The notes under the pieces were generated by a model. It worked only from the letters and a program-made list of their open reading frames with translations, was not told the origin of the DNA and did no database searches. From positions 124,001-188,000 of the forward strand of contig NZ_SJXM01000001.1 of assembly GCF_004336805.1 (NCBI RefSeq): a DNA stretch of 64,000 bases, in the 5' to 3' direction. This document shows, piece after piece, positions 28,394-36,829 of this stretch (positions within the stretch are counted from its first letter, which is position 1; each line of letters starts with the position of its first letter). Position numbers and translations under genes: made by a program. The DNA comes from Aeromicrobium sp. IC_218. Its GTDB lineage: Bacteria; Actinomycetota; Actinomycetes; Propionibacteriales; Nocardioidaceae.

Positions 28394-29623
28394 CTACAAC
28401 CCCGCGGCCTTGGCCTCGAGGACGGCCCGCTGGCGCTCGTTCCCAGCGAGGGCGGCGGCGGTCACCAGCTCCGAGCGGGCCTCCTCGACCCGGCCGAGCC
28501 GGGCGAGCAGCTCGCCGCGGACGCTCGGCAGCAGGTGCGACCCGCGCAGCCCGGGCGCGTCCGCCAGCGCGTCGACCACGGCGAGCCCGGCCTCGGGCCC
28601 GGACGCCATCGACACCGCGACGGCACGGTTGAGCTCCACGACCGGGTTGGGGGCCAGCCGGCCCAGCGCCTCGTAGAGGACGACGATCTCGTCCCAGTTG
28701 GTCCCTTCGACGCTCGGCGCCACCGCGTGGCACTGCGCGATCGCCGCCTGCAGCGCGTACGAGCCGCGCCCGCGCCCCAGCGCGTCGGCCCGGGCCAGGG
28801 ACGCCCGGCCGCGGGTGATCGCGGCCCGGTCCCAGCGGGCGCGGTCCTGGTCGGCGAGCAGCACCGGACTGCCGTCGGGTGCCACGCGGGCGGCGAACCG
28901 CGACGCCTGCAGCTCCATGAGCGCGACGAGCGCGTGCGCCTCGGGCTCCCGCGGGACGAGGCCGGCCAGCACGCGCCCGAGCCGCAGCGCCTCCTCGGCG
29001 AGCTCGGTGCGGATCCACCGGTCGCCGGCCGTCGCGGCGTACCCCTCGGTGAAGACGAGGTAGACGACACCCAGGACGGACGCGATCCGCTGCGCCCACT
29101 CGGCCGGCTCCGGGGTCTCGAACGGCACCTTCGCCGCGGCGAGCGTCTTCTTCGCCCGGGTGATGCGGGCCTGCACGGTCGGCACCGGCACGAGCAGCAA
29201 CCGGGCGACCTCCTGGGTCGACAGGCCGCTCACCACCCGCAACGTCAGCGCGATCTGCGACTCCCGCGACAGCACCGGGTGGCAGGCGGTGAGCACGAGC
29301 CGCAGCACGTCGTCCTCGACCGGCTCCCACGCCAGGTCGGACGCCTCGTCGAGCTCGAGCGCGAGCCGGCGGTACCGGTCGTCCTGCACGGACCGGCGAC
29401 GGAAGACGTCCACCGCCCGGCGACGCGCCACGGTCGTCAGCCAGGCGCCGGGACTGCGCGGCACGCCGGACGCCGGCCACTGCTCCAGCGCCTCGACCAG
29501 CGCCTCGTGGGCCACGTCCTCCGCGAGGCCGACGTCGCCGGTCACGCGGGCGAGGGTGGCGACGATGCGCGCACCCTCGATGCGCCAGACGGCGTCGACG
29601 ACGCGGGGGACGTCCTGGCTCAT
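28394..29623 (-). CDS. ECF42-group RNA polymerase sigma factor with C-terminal TPR-like extension
   Basis: 409 residues from ATG 29623. Sigma region 2 (about 15-80, VGLAEDVAHEALVEALEQWP, GAWLTTVARRRAVDVFRR) and region 4 (about 115-175, LRVVSGLSTQEVARLLLVPVPTVQARITRAKKTL) are followed by an extra 220 residues of helical repeats. That architecture, with a DGPF/YCII gene next door, is the hallmark of group ECF42. These lack an anti-sigma factor and the extension is thought to control activity. It starts a few bases after the DGPF gene stop. Confidence 0.93.
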   Translation of the reverse strand: MSQDVPRVVDAVWRIEGARIVATLARVTGDVGLAEDVAHEALVEALEQWPASGVPRSPGAWLTTVARRRAVDVFRRRSVQDDRYRRLALELDEASDLAWEPVEDDVLRLVLTACHPVLSRESQIALTLRVVSGLSTQEVARLLLVPVPTVQARITRAKKTLAAAKVPFETPEPAEWAQRIASVLGVVYLVFTEGYAATAGDRWIRTELAEEALRLGRVLAGLVPREPEAHALVALMELQASRFAARVAPDGSPVLLADQDRARWDRAAITRGRASLARADALGRGRGSYALQAAIAQCHAVAPSVEGTNWDEIVVLYEALGRLAPNPVVELNRAVAVSMASGPEAGLAVVDALADAPGLRGSHLLPSVRGELLARLGRVEEARSELVTAAALAGNERQRAVLEAKAAGL

Positions 29624-29627
29624 CGGC

Positions 29628-30068
29628 TCACGCCGACGCGGTGCCCGCATCGGTGCCGAGCTCGCGTCGCCACTCCTTCTCCTTCTGGACGTACTCGTTG
29701 TCGGCGTAGTCCTCGAAGTCGGCCTCGTCGGTGATGCGTCGGACCTCGATCTTGTTGCCGGGCCCCAGCGGGGCGCGCTTGGCCCACTCCAGGGCCTCCT
29801 CGCGGGTCGACACCGACAGCGTCCAGAAGCCGTTGAACAGCTCGTGCGTCTCGCCGTAGGGACCGTCGGTGACGACCGGGGCCTCGCCGGTGAACTCGAC
29901 GACCGCACCCTCGGACGCGTCGGTGAGCCCCTCGCCGCCGAGCAGCACGCCGGCCTTCATCATCGACTCGTTGTAGGCGCCCATCGCGTTGATGACCGCC
30001 TCGAAGTCCATGTCGGCGTAGTCCTCGACGGAGCCGCTGTTGCGCATGATGAGCATGTACCTGGCCAT
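29628..30068 (-). CDS. YCII-related (DGPF) protein, ECF42 partner
   Basis: 146 residues with MARYMLIMRNSGSVEDYADMD at the N-terminus and the motif DGPYGETHELFNGFWTLSV. These are features of the YCII/DGPF family of small ferredoxin-fold proteins linked to ECF42 sigma factors. The molecular function is unproven. ATG 30068 is preceded by AGGAGA. It is the first gene of a two-gene operon driven from the promoter-like site at 30117-30143. Confidence 0.92.
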   Translation of the reverse strand: MARYMLIMRNSGSVEDYADMDFEAVINAMGAYNESMMKAGVLLGGEGLTDASEGAVVEFTGEAPVVTDGPYGETHELFNGFWTLSVSTREEALEWAKRAPLGPGNKIEVRRITDEADFEDYADNEYVQKEKEWRRELGTDAGTASA

Positions 30069-30116
30069 GATGTGTCTCCTGGTTCGCGAGGCCGCTTCTC
30101 GGCCTCTCACTATGTC

Positions 30117-30143
30117 GTCGGACGGGGTCGGCGCGGATCGACA
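30117..30143 (-). promoter_or_regulatory. ECF42-type promoter for the DGPF-sigma operon
   Basis: On the minus strand TGTCGA (30143-30138), a 17-base spacer and CGAC (30120-30117) stand 49 bases upstream of the DGPF start. As I recall it, the reported ECF42 promoter is TGTCGA-N16/17-CGAY. The match predicts autoregulation. Confidence 0.7.
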
Positions 30144-30257
30144 TCGGCGCAGAACTTTCTTCTCACGCAGGTGTCGGCCGTCACGTCGGCGCCGGGTGCG
30201 ACGCCCGCGTGCCGCTCCTAGGCTGAGCAGGCCCCCGCCCCCGTCCGAGGAGGACCC

Positions 30258-31118
30258 GTGCCCGACCGACTGACCCTGCGCACGCCGGAGTCGACGCTCC
30301 AGGTCAGCGCGCGCGGTGCCGAGCCCCGTTCCTGGGTGGACGGAGAGGGTCGTGAGCACCTGTGGCAGGCGGGCGAGGCCTGGCGGCGCACCGCGCCCAT
30401 CCTGTTCCCGGTCATCTGCCGCGTGCCGGACGACCAGGTGGTCGTCGACGGCAGCGCGTACCCGATGCGCCAGCACGGCTTCACCCGCGAGAGCGACTTC
30501 GACGTGCTCGACCTGTCCGCCGACCGGGTCGTCCTGGGCCTGCGCGACAGCGACGAGACGCGCCAGCACTACCCGTACGCGTTCGGCCTGCACGTCACGC
30601 ACGAGCTGCGCGGACGCACCCTGACCACGACGTACGTCGTCGAGAACCGCGACGAGCGCACCCTGCCGTACGCGCTGGGCTGGCACCCGGCCTTCGTGTG
30701 GCCGCTGGACGGCGAGCGCGAGCAGCACGTCGTCGAGTTCGACCACCCCGAGCCGGCGCCGTTCCGCCGGGTCGAGCAGAACCTCCTGCGGCCCGAGCTG
30801 TTCGACTCCGTCGTCGAGGGCACCGAGCTGCGCCTGAGCGAGCGTCTGTTCGACGAGGGCGCCGTGATCATGCCCGACGTCGCGAGCACGGGCCTGACCT
30901 ACCGTGCGCCCTCGGGACGCGGCGTCCGACTGGACTGGACCGGCTTCACCGGCGTGACGCTCTGGATGCGCGACGGCGGCGAGTTCGTCTGCCTCGAGAC
31001 CTGGCGCGGACTGCCGGCCCGGCCCGAGGACGTCGAGCTCACCGAGCGCACCGACCTGGACCACCTGCCGCCCGGCGAGACCCGCACCTACACCGTCACC
31101 GCGAGCCTGCTGGGCTGA
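30258..31118 (+). CDS. Aldose 1-epimerase (galactose mutarotase-like) family protein
   Basis: 286 residues from GTG 30258 behind GAGGAGGA. The beta-sandwich pattern RGAEPRSWVDGEGREHLWQAG, APILFPVICRVPD, MRQHGFTRESDFDV, YPYAFGLHVTHELRGRTLTTTYVVEN and LGWHPAFVWPL matches the LacX/YeaD-like mutarotases. The His of RQHGF and of GWHPAF and a late Glu are candidate catalytic residues. It would interconvert sugar anomers or hexose-6-phosphates. No sugar operon is adjacent. Confidence 0.88.
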   Translation: MPDRLTLRTPESTLQVSARGAEPRSWVDGEGREHLWQAGEAWRRTAPILFPVICRVPDDQVVVDGSAYPMRQHGFTRESDFDVLDLSADRVVLGLRDSDETRQHYPYAFGLHVTHELRGRTLTTTYVVENRDERTLPYALGWHPAFVWPLDGEREQHVVEFDHPEPAPFRRVEQNLLRPELFDSVVEGTELRLSERLFDEGAVIMPDVASTGLTYRAPSGRGVRLDWTGFTGVTLWMRDGGEFVCLETWRGLPARPEDVELTERTDLDHLPPGETRTYTVTASLLG

Positions 31119-31156
31119 ACGCGAGGTAGCCTCGGTCGCCCGACGGAGGAGGACGC

Positions 31157-31522
31157 ATGGGCACCGACCTGCTGCAGAGCGGCGCCGGGACGCTGGTCGT
31201 CGCGGCCGCCGGCGGGGCCATGGTGCTCGTCGCCCTGGGCCTGTGGCTCGTCCGTGACGTGCGGCGTCCCGCCCTGCTGCTGGCGGCCGGCGGTGTCGCG
31301 GTGGCGCTGCTGTCGGTCGTCGTCGGCTGGATCGAGGAGTCGCGCGACGTCGACCGGCTCCGCGGGGAGCTGCAGGAGCGCGGGGTCACGGTGTCGCTCG
31401 ACGAGGCGCGGGACGTGCGCGAGGCGCTGAAGGACGAGGGCGAGTACTCCTCGGCGGTCGGCGCCGCGCAGCCCTGGCGCCTCCGGGTCCAGGACGACCG
31501 GCTCGTCCTCGAGGCCTACTGA
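31157..31522 (+). CDS. Hypothetical two-helix membrane protein
   Basis: 121 residues from ATG 31157 with GGAGGAGG upstream. Two transmembrane helices (about 10-32 and 38-58) are followed by a charged cytoplasmic tail with a helical segment (ESRDVDRLRGELQERG). I recognise no family. It probably follows the mutarotase gene in one transcript, with a 38-base gap. Confidence 0.65.
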   Translation: MGTDLLQSGAGTLVVAAAGGAMVLVALGLWLVRDVRRPALLLAAGGVAVALLSVVVGWIEESRDVDRLRGELQERGVTVSLDEARDVREALKDEGEYSSAVGAAQPWRLRVQDDRLVLEAY

Positions 31523-31570
31523 GCCGGGCCGATCGGCCGCGCGTTCAAGGTGTCACTGTCTCGCTCGGCC

Positions 31571-31806
31571 TAGGGTGGGAACGAGCCCGCCCAAGGCGCA
31601 CCGACCCGGTAATGGTGCGTCCAGCCCGCTGCAGGTGAGGGTGGCCGCCCGTTCGAGCCGGGCCGGGTCCGGGAGTCTCACGCCTCAGCGGGAGGTGTCG
31701 GGGATTCCACCTACGCGATCCGCACGCGGGGTGCCGGACGTGTCCCGAGAACCGCATCGGCCCGCAGACACGACGACGCCGGACCCGCGAACGGGTCCGG
31801 CGTCGT
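31571..31806 (+). ncRNA. Possible structured RNA in a 296-base gap
   Basis: The gap 31523-31818 holds no convincing reading frame but many nested stems: GGGTGGG/CCCGCCC (31573-31592), GCGCACC/GGTGCGT, a long-range CCCGCTG (31625-31631) with CAGCGGG (31686-31692) enclosing GTGAG/CTCAC, and AGGTG/CACCT (31693-31712). TAGGGT (31571-31576) resembles a -10, and the terminator hairpin at 31773-31806 would end the transcript. It fits no RNA family I can name. It may instead be the 3' end of the upstream mRNA. Confidence 0.3.
31773..31806. terminator. Bidirectional terminator with CGAA tetraloop
   Basis: A perfect 15-base-pair stem (31773-31787 with 31792-31806) closes a CGAA loop. It lies 12 bases beyond the stop codon of the secreted-protein gene on the minus strand. 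Confidence 0.85.
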
Positions 31807-31818
31807 GCTGCGTGGGGA

Positions 31819-32409
31819 TCAGCTGCTCTTGAGCAGGCGGCTGCGCTCGGGCGTCAGCACCTTCTTGGACGACAGGACGTCCATCGAGTAGCCGGGGTTG
31901 TCGGCGGTGCCGCCGGACAGGCGCAGGACGCCGACCGCGATGCGCAGCTTGGCCGGGTCGCCCAGGCACGAGCGGCGCACGGTGACCTTGATGCTGCCGT
32001 TCTTGCCGTTGCTGGTGCGGACCTTGGCGTTGCAGACCTTCTTGTCGCGGGCGTTGTAGACCTGGCCGCCCTGCTTGTCGTACCCGTAGAGCTCGAAGGA
32101 CGGCTTCTTCTTGCCGGCGCGGAAGATCTCGGCGTAGATCGTCGAGCCGGACTTCAGGCGCGAGAACTTCACCGTGATGGTGACGTTCTTGCGGCCGTGG
32201 TCGAAGCGGACGCTCTTGGCGTCGATGCCGGACTTCTTGCTCGCCGCCGAGCCGAGGCGCGTGTACGAGTCGGACTCGATCGAGTCGAAGCGCAGCACGT
32301 CGGCGCGCTTGTCCTTGATGGTGGTCTCCTGGGCGCTCGCCGCGGCGGAGGTGCCGAGGACGGTGCCGAGGGCGAGGGCGGTCGTGACCAGCCCGGTGGT
32401 GAGGCGCAT
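31819..32409 (-). CDS. Secreted protein of unknown function
   Basis: 196 residues from ATG 32409 behind GGGGAGAAACCAC. A Sec signal peptide is clear (MRLTTGLVTTALALGTVLGT, cleavage after ASA). The mature part is beta-rich and lysine-rich, with IDAKSVRFDHGRKNVTITVKFSRL and two cysteines (KVCNAK and RRSCLGD) that may pair. I have no family assignment. It is a single-gene unit with its own terminator. Confidence 0.75.
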   Translation of the reverse strand: MRLTTGLVTTALALGTVLGTSAAASAQETTIKDKRADVLRFDSIESDSYTRLGSAASKKSGIDAKSVRFDHGRKNVTITVKFSRLKSGSTIYAEIFRAGKKKPSFELYGYDKQGGQVYNARDKKVCNAKVRTSNGKNGSIKVTVRRSCLGDPAKLRIAVGVLRLSGGTADNPGYSMDVLSSKKVLTPERSRLLKSS

Positions 32410-32490
32410 GTGGTTTCTCCCCGAGAAGTTGGTGGACGTCCGCACGACCGTAACCCGGGCCGGCGCCGGGACGAAAACCCGGCGCGTCGC

Positions 32491-32760
32491 TCAGGACGCC
32501 GCGCTGCCGGCCCGCTCGGCGTCCGCGACGGCCGACCACAGCTCGTCGAGCGAGGCGCCCACGACCTGGGCCACGGCCGCGACGGTCGCGAACGACGGCG
32601 TCGCCACGCGGCCTGTCTCGATCTTGCGCAGGGTCTCGGGCGAGACGCCGGCGGCGAGCGCCGTGTCGAGGATCGAGCGGGTGCCGCGGGCCTGGCGCAG
32701 CAGGGCGCCGAGTCGCTGGCCGCGCGCGACCTCGTCGGGGGTGAGCGGGAGCCTGACCAT
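32491..32760 (-). CDS. XRE-type helix-turn-helix regulator
   Basis: 89 residues. The HTH is clear: GQRLGALLRQARGTRSILDTALAAGVSPETLRKIETGRVATPSFATVAAVAQVVGASLDELW. It is divergent from a methionine aminopeptidase gene, and 61 bases separate the two starts. Two ACCGGTAYTGTT direct repeats in that gap are likely its binding sites, so it probably regulates both genes. Confidence 0.88.
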   Translation of the reverse strand: MVRLPLTPDEVARGQRLGALLRQARGTRSILDTALAAGVSPETLRKIETGRVATPSFATVAAVAQVVGASLDELWSAVADAERAGSAAS

Positions 32761-32772
32761 GGATCGGATTCT

Positions 32773-32801
32773 AGTACCGGTACTGTTCGACCGGTATTGT
32801 T
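32773..32801. promoter_or_regulatory. Tandem operator between xre and map-like genes
   Basis: ACCGGTACTGTT (32776-32787) and ACCGGTATTGTT (32790-32801) are direct repeats 14 bases apart. The first is embedded in the perfect 12-base palindrome AGTACCGGTACT (32773-32784). They lie directly upstream of both divergent starts. Confidence 0.6.
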
Positions 32802-32821
32802 ATCCCACTTCGGAGGCGACG

Positions 32822-33598
32822 ATGATCGAGATCCTGAGCCCGGCGCGGGTGGCGCTCGCGCGGCGCACCGGCGCGCTGGTCGCGGACGTGCTGCAGGCGC
32901 TGCGCGAGGCCAGCACCGTCGGCACGAACCTGCTCGACCTCGACCGGCGGGCGGCCGAGCTCATCGCTGCGGCCGGTGCGCGGTCCTGCTACGTCGACTA
33001 CGCCCCGTCGTTCGGCCGCGGCCCGTTCGGGCACCACGTCTGCACGGCGGTGAACGACGCGGTGCTGCACGGGCGCCCGCACGACTACCGCCTCGCCGAC
33101 GGCGACCTGCTCACCCTCGACCTGGCCGTCTCGCTCGACGGGGTGGCGGCCGACGCGGCCATCAGCCTCCTCGTCGGTGAGCAGCGTCCGGTGGAGAGCG
33201 TGGCGATGATCGAGACCACGGAGCGGGCGCTGGCGGCGGGCATCGCCGCGGCCCGGCCGGGGGCGAGGGTCGGCGACCTGTCGCACGCGATCGGCACCGT
33301 GCTGGGCGAGGCCGGCTACCTCGTCAACACCGAGTTCGGCGGGCACGGCATCGGCTCGACGATGCACCAGGACCCGCACGTCTCCAACACCGGACGACCC
33401 GGCCGCGGCTACCGGCTGCGTCCCGGCCTGCTGCTCGCGCTCGAGCCCTGGATCATGGCCGACACCGACCGGCTGGTCACCGACCCCGACGGCTGGACGC
33501 TGCGCAGCGCCACCGGCTGCCGCACCGCGCACACCGAGCACACCGTCGCGATCACCGAGACGGGCGCGGAGATCCTCACCCTGCCGACCCGGGCGTAG
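32822..33598 (+). CDS. map: Type I methionine aminopeptidase (extra copy paired with XRE regulator)
   Basis: 258 residues from ATG 32822 behind GGAGG. The five metal ligands are in place: Asp in LLTLDLAVSLDG, Asp in AADAAIS, His in GGHGIGSTMHQ, Glu in LALEPWIM and Glu in TEHTVAITETG, with the substrate His in VCTAVNDAVLHG. It removes the initiator methionine from nascent proteins. Housekeeping map normally sits in the ribosomal-protein region, so a copy under its own XRE repressor is probably an accessory enzyme. Confidence 0.92.
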   Translation: MIEILSPARVALARRTGALVADVLQALREASTVGTNLLDLDRRAAELIAAAGARSCYVDYAPSFGRGPFGHHVCTAVNDAVLHGRPHDYRLADGDLLTLDLAVSLDGVAADAAISLLVGEQRPVESVAMIETTERALAAGIAAARPGARVGDLSHAIGTVLGEAGYLVNTEFGGHGIGSTMHQDPHVSNTGRPGRGYRLRPGLLLALEPWIMADTDRLVTDPDGWTLRSATGCRTAHTEHTVAITETGAEILTLPTRA

Positions 33599-33613
33599 GC
33601 CCCGGGACGACGA

Positions 33614-33647
33614 CGGCGCCGCGGTCCCCGAGGGGAACGCGGCGCCG
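33614..33647. terminator. Bidirectional terminator
   Basis: CGGCGCCGCG (33614-33623) pairs with CGCGGCGCCG (33638-33647), and the inner part pairs further. It lies between the convergent aminopeptidase and amidase genes. Confidence 0.8.
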
Positions 33648-33661
33648 CCGTGCGGGTCAGG

Positions 33662-36600
33662 TCAGCGCTTGGCGACCTTCAGCACCCGGGTCTTGCTCCA
33701 CGCCGCCCGGTAGTCGCTGCCGGCGAGCACCTGCACGCGGATCCGGTGCTTGCCCGGCTTCAGCCGCGGCAGCTTCACCACGGTCGTGCCGGGACGCAGG
33801 GTGACGGAGCGCAGCACCGTCGACCCGTCGTAGACCAGGGCGGTGGCTCCGGCCGGCAGCACGCTCGGCACGGTCACCCGCAGCTTGCCGTTCTGCTTCT
33901 TGCGGATGGACGACGTGAGCAGCTTCGCCCCCACCGCCGGGGCGGCCTTGGCCACCTTGAGGGTGGTCGTCGCCGAGCTCCTCGCCACCGTCGCCGAGCC
34001 GGCGTAGGACGCCGTCACGAGGTGCGTGCCGGTCGGCACGTCCCGGGGCAGCGTCACCGTCGCGCGTCCGGCCTTGAGCGCACCCTTGACGGTGCGGCCG
34101 GCGACGTTCACCGACACCGCACCGGTGGCGGCCGGGTCGGACGTCACGGTCACGGTCGCCGTGGCCGGCGTGCCGAACGTGGTCGCCGTCCGGCCGAGCC
34201 GGACCGCGGTCACCGACGTGGCGGGACCGCTCCACTTCAGTGCCGGCGCGAACGCGGTGCGCACGTGCGCGTCCGCCTGCTGCTCCAGCGCGTAGCCCAT
34301 GCCGAGCACCTGCGCGTCCGTCCAGGCCCGTCCGACCAGCTGGACGTTGTTGGACTGGCCCTCGCCGTTCGCCCCGATCGGCAGGATCACCGTCGGCAGG
34401 CCCACGCCCTGGGTGATGACGCCCGACGCGCGGTCGGAGCTGAAGATCGCCGAGGCGGCGTCGTTGTTGCCCACGCTGGTGAGGAACCCGGGGTAGACGA
34501 CCGCGTCGACCGGCTGGCCGAACGCGGTGTCCATCCAGCTGGCGGCGTTCTGCTTGTAGGCGTCGCGCCGGGCGAGCAGGTTGGTCACGCTGGTGTCGTC
34601 CATCGGCTGCGCCGTGTAGTTCGACGACGTGTTGTAGGGCAGGTTCTGCTTGCTCTCCATCAGCTGCTTGGTCGTGTACGGGAACGTCGCGGGACGCTCC
34701 TCGGCGATGTAGCGCTCCCAGCCCTCGGCGCCGGCGCTGCCGGACGTCGGGAAGCCGCTCGCCGGCGGGTTCGTCGGCGCAGCCGGCGAGCCCTGGGCGA
34801 GCGGGACGAGCGTGCCGCCGGCCGCCTCGACGGCCGCCGTGAGGTCGGTCAGAGCGCGCTGGCCGGCGTCGTCGTCGGTGACGACGGTCGACGAGAACGC
34901 CGCCGGCACGTAGCCGACGACCTTGCCGCGCAGGGCGTCCGTGGACAGCGACGATCCCCACTCGACCGGACGCTTGGTGTTGTCGACGCGCGAGGTCAGC
35001 AGGTCGGCCGGGTCGTTGCCGGTCTTCTGCGTCGCGGTGGCGTCGAGCAGCGCCGCCAGGTCGGTGACCGACTTGGCGATCGGGCCGGCGTAGTCGGTGG
35101 CCCAGGTCAGCGGCATGACGCCGTTGGTGCTGGTGAGGCCGTCGGTGCCGCGGAAGGACGAGAGCCCGGCACCGGTCGAGGGCGCGTACAGCGAGACGCC
35201 GGTCTGGGTGCCCATGGCGGCGGGGGCGAGGTCCGCACCCACGGCGACGGCCGAGCCGCCGCTGGAGCCGAACGACGTCTTCGACGGGTACAGCGCGTTC
35301 CACGTCTGCATGAAGCCGCTCTCGCTGAACGAGCCGGAGTTGGCGAACTCGGACAGGTTCGTCTTGCCGATGATGACCGCGCCGGCCTCGCGCAGGCGGG
35401 CGACCTGCCACGCGTCCTTGCCGGGCTGCCAGTCCTTGAGCGTCAGGGTGCCGCCCGAGGTGGGCATGTCCTTGGTGTCGTACAGGTCCTTGAGCGCGAT
35501 CGGGACGCCGAGCAGGGCGCCCTTGCGTCCGGCCTTGCGCGCCTGGTCGGCCTTCAGGGCCTGGGCCACGGCGTCCTTGGCCACGGTGATGAACGAGTGG
35601 AAGCCGAGCGCGCCGGAGTCGTAGGCCTCGATGCGGTCCAGGTACGCCTTGGTGACCTGCACCGAGGTGACCTTGCCCGACGTCATGTCGGCCTGCAGCT
35701 GCGCGATCGTCTTGCCGGTCACGTCGTAGGCGACCGAGGTGGTCGCGGCGACGTCCGCCTCGGCGGCCGGCAGCGTGAGCGGCTCGGCCGCGCCGCACGC
35801 GGCCGCGTAGGCGCTGAGGTCCCAGTTCTGCAGGGTGCAGATCTCGTCGAGCGTCAGGCCGGACAGGTCCGGTGCCGCGGCCAGCGCGGCGGTGTCGGTG
35901 GCCAGCTGGGCGGCACCGCTCCGCGCGCCGACGACGACGAACTGGGCGAGCGACTCGGTGGCGCCCGGGTCGACGGTGAGCTCGCGGACGAAGCCGAGGT
36001 CGTTGGAGCGGCTGCCGGTGGGCGAGTATGCCGTCTCGAACGGGTTGGCCTGCTGGTCGCCCAGGGCGCTGACGCCCGAGCCGACCACGACGCCGGTCGG
36101 ACGCGTGTTCCCCGGCGTCGTGGCGGTGATCCAGGTGTCGGACGCCTCGACGTCCGCGTCGCCGTCGCTGCTCGCGGCGACCGTCGCCTTGTTCGGGCTG
36201 GGCGTCGGGGTGGCCGCGGGCGCGTACCCGGAGCCGAGCGAGCCGCCGAACGAGACCTCGAGCGTCAGCGGCTTCGTGGACGTGTTGGTGAAGGTGTCGA
36301 AGAAGCTCGTCGTGCCGGTGGCGCCCACGCGCACCGCGCGGGTCATCAGCACGTCGCCCAGGCGCACGGCCTTGGTCGAGCGGTACGCGCCGGCGCCGGT
36401 CGCGGTGAGGCCGAAGCCGCGCATCATCTGGTCGTTCATGCGCGGCGCCGGCGTCTGGTCGACCCGCACGAACAGGTTGCCGAAGCCCTCCATGCGGGAG
36501 TCGGACACGTTGCGGATGGAGCCGGTGTCGAGGCCGGGACGGCGGGCGTCGTTGATCTGGACGACCGCGCCGTCGTCGGTGGTCACGCTGGTGAGCGCCG

Positions 36601-36697
36601 ACGCGGGCGGTGCGGTGAGGGCGCCCAGCCCGACCGCCGCGGCCGCCGGGAGGGCGACCAGGCGGACGGCGCGGCGTCCACGAGTGGGGGAGGGCAT
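33662..36697 (-). CDS. Large secreted amidase-signature protein with C-terminal Ig-like domains
   Basis: 1011 residues. It has a Sec signal peptide (RLVALPAAAAVGLGALTAPPASA) and an N-terminal 300-residue beta-rich domain I cannot assign. The amidase-signature domain (about 320-800) follows, with Lys in GVPIALKDLYD, the Ser pair region SSGGSAVAVG, and the nucleophile in MGTQTGVSLYAP. The usual GGSSGGS..GSDTGGSIR pattern is modified. The C-terminus has a Big_3-like immunoglobulin repeat and a second beta domain ending KTRVLKVAKR. It probably acts on amides outside the cell. The gene is monocistronic. Confidence 0.88.
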   Translation of the reverse strand: MPSPTRGRRAVRLVALPAAAAVGLGALTAPPASALTSVTTDDGAVVQINDARRPGLDTGSIRNVSDSRMEGFGNLFVRVDQTPAPRMNDQMMRGFGLTATGAGAYRSTKAVRLGDVLMTRAVRVGATGTTSFFDTFTNTSTKPLTLEVSFGGSLGSGYAPAATPTPSPNKATVAASSDGDADVEASDTWITATTPGNTRPTGVVVGSGVSALGDQQANPFETAYSPTGSRSNDLGFVRELTVDPGATESLAQFVVVGARSGAAQLATDTAALAAAPDLSGLTLDEICTLQNWDLSAYAAACGAAEPLTLPAAEADVAATTSVAYDVTGKTIAQLQADMTSGKVTSVQVTKAYLDRIEAYDSGALGFHSFITVAKDAVAQALKADQARKAGRKGALLGVPIALKDLYDTKDMPTSGGTLTLKDWQPGKDAWQVARLREAGAVIIGKTNLSEFANSGSFSESGFMQTWNALYPSKTSFGSSGGSAVAVGADLAPAAMGTQTGVSLYAPSTGAGLSSFRGTDGLTSTNGVMPLTWATDYAGPIAKSVTDLAALLDATATQKTGNDPADLLTSRVDNTKRPVEWGSSLSTDALRGKVVGYVPAAFSSTVVTDDDAGQRALTDLTAAVEAAGGTLVPLAQGSPAAPTNPPASGFPTSGSAGAEGWERYIAEERPATFPYTTKQLMESKQNLPYNTSSNYTAQPMDDTSVTNLLARRDAYKQNAASWMDTAFGQPVDAVVYPGFLTSVGNNDAASAIFSSDRASGVITQGVGLPTVILPIGANGEGQSNNVQLVGRAWTDAQVLGMGYALEQQADAHVRTAFAPALKWSGPATSVTAVRLGRTATTFGTPATATVTVTSDPAATGAVSVNVAGRTVKGALKAGRATVTLPRDVPTGTHLVTASYAGSATVARSSATTTLKVAKAAPAVGAKLLTSSIRKKQNGKLRVTVPSVLPAGATALVYDGSTVLRSVTLRPGTTVVKLPRLKPGKHRIRVQVLAGSDYRAAWSKTRVLKVAKR

Positions 36698-36829
36698 GGA
36701 GGGACGGGGCCTTTCGTCGGGGGAGAACTGCGTCGCCCCCGTTTCTAGGCAGCCGCTGTGTCGCGACGGCGCGGCCCCGGTTACGCGGCCGTGACGTTTG
36801 CCCGCCTCCCGCGACGGTCGTGTTTCGCG

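Noticed and set aside
28394..29908. 504-residue form of the sigma factor with a start at 29908
   Set aside because: The extra N-terminus overlaps the DGPF gene and is low-complexity; ATG 29623 starts right at sigma region 2.
31523..31818. TPP or cobalamin riboswitch
   Set aside because: Only a GTAATGGTGCG fragment resembles a TPP motif; the CTGAGA part is missing and no thiamine or B12 gene lies downstream on that strand.
31575..31832. 85-residue plus-strand ORF in the 31.6 kb gap
   Set aside because: It has no recognisable family and overlaps a perfect terminator hairpin, so the stems are better explained as RNA.
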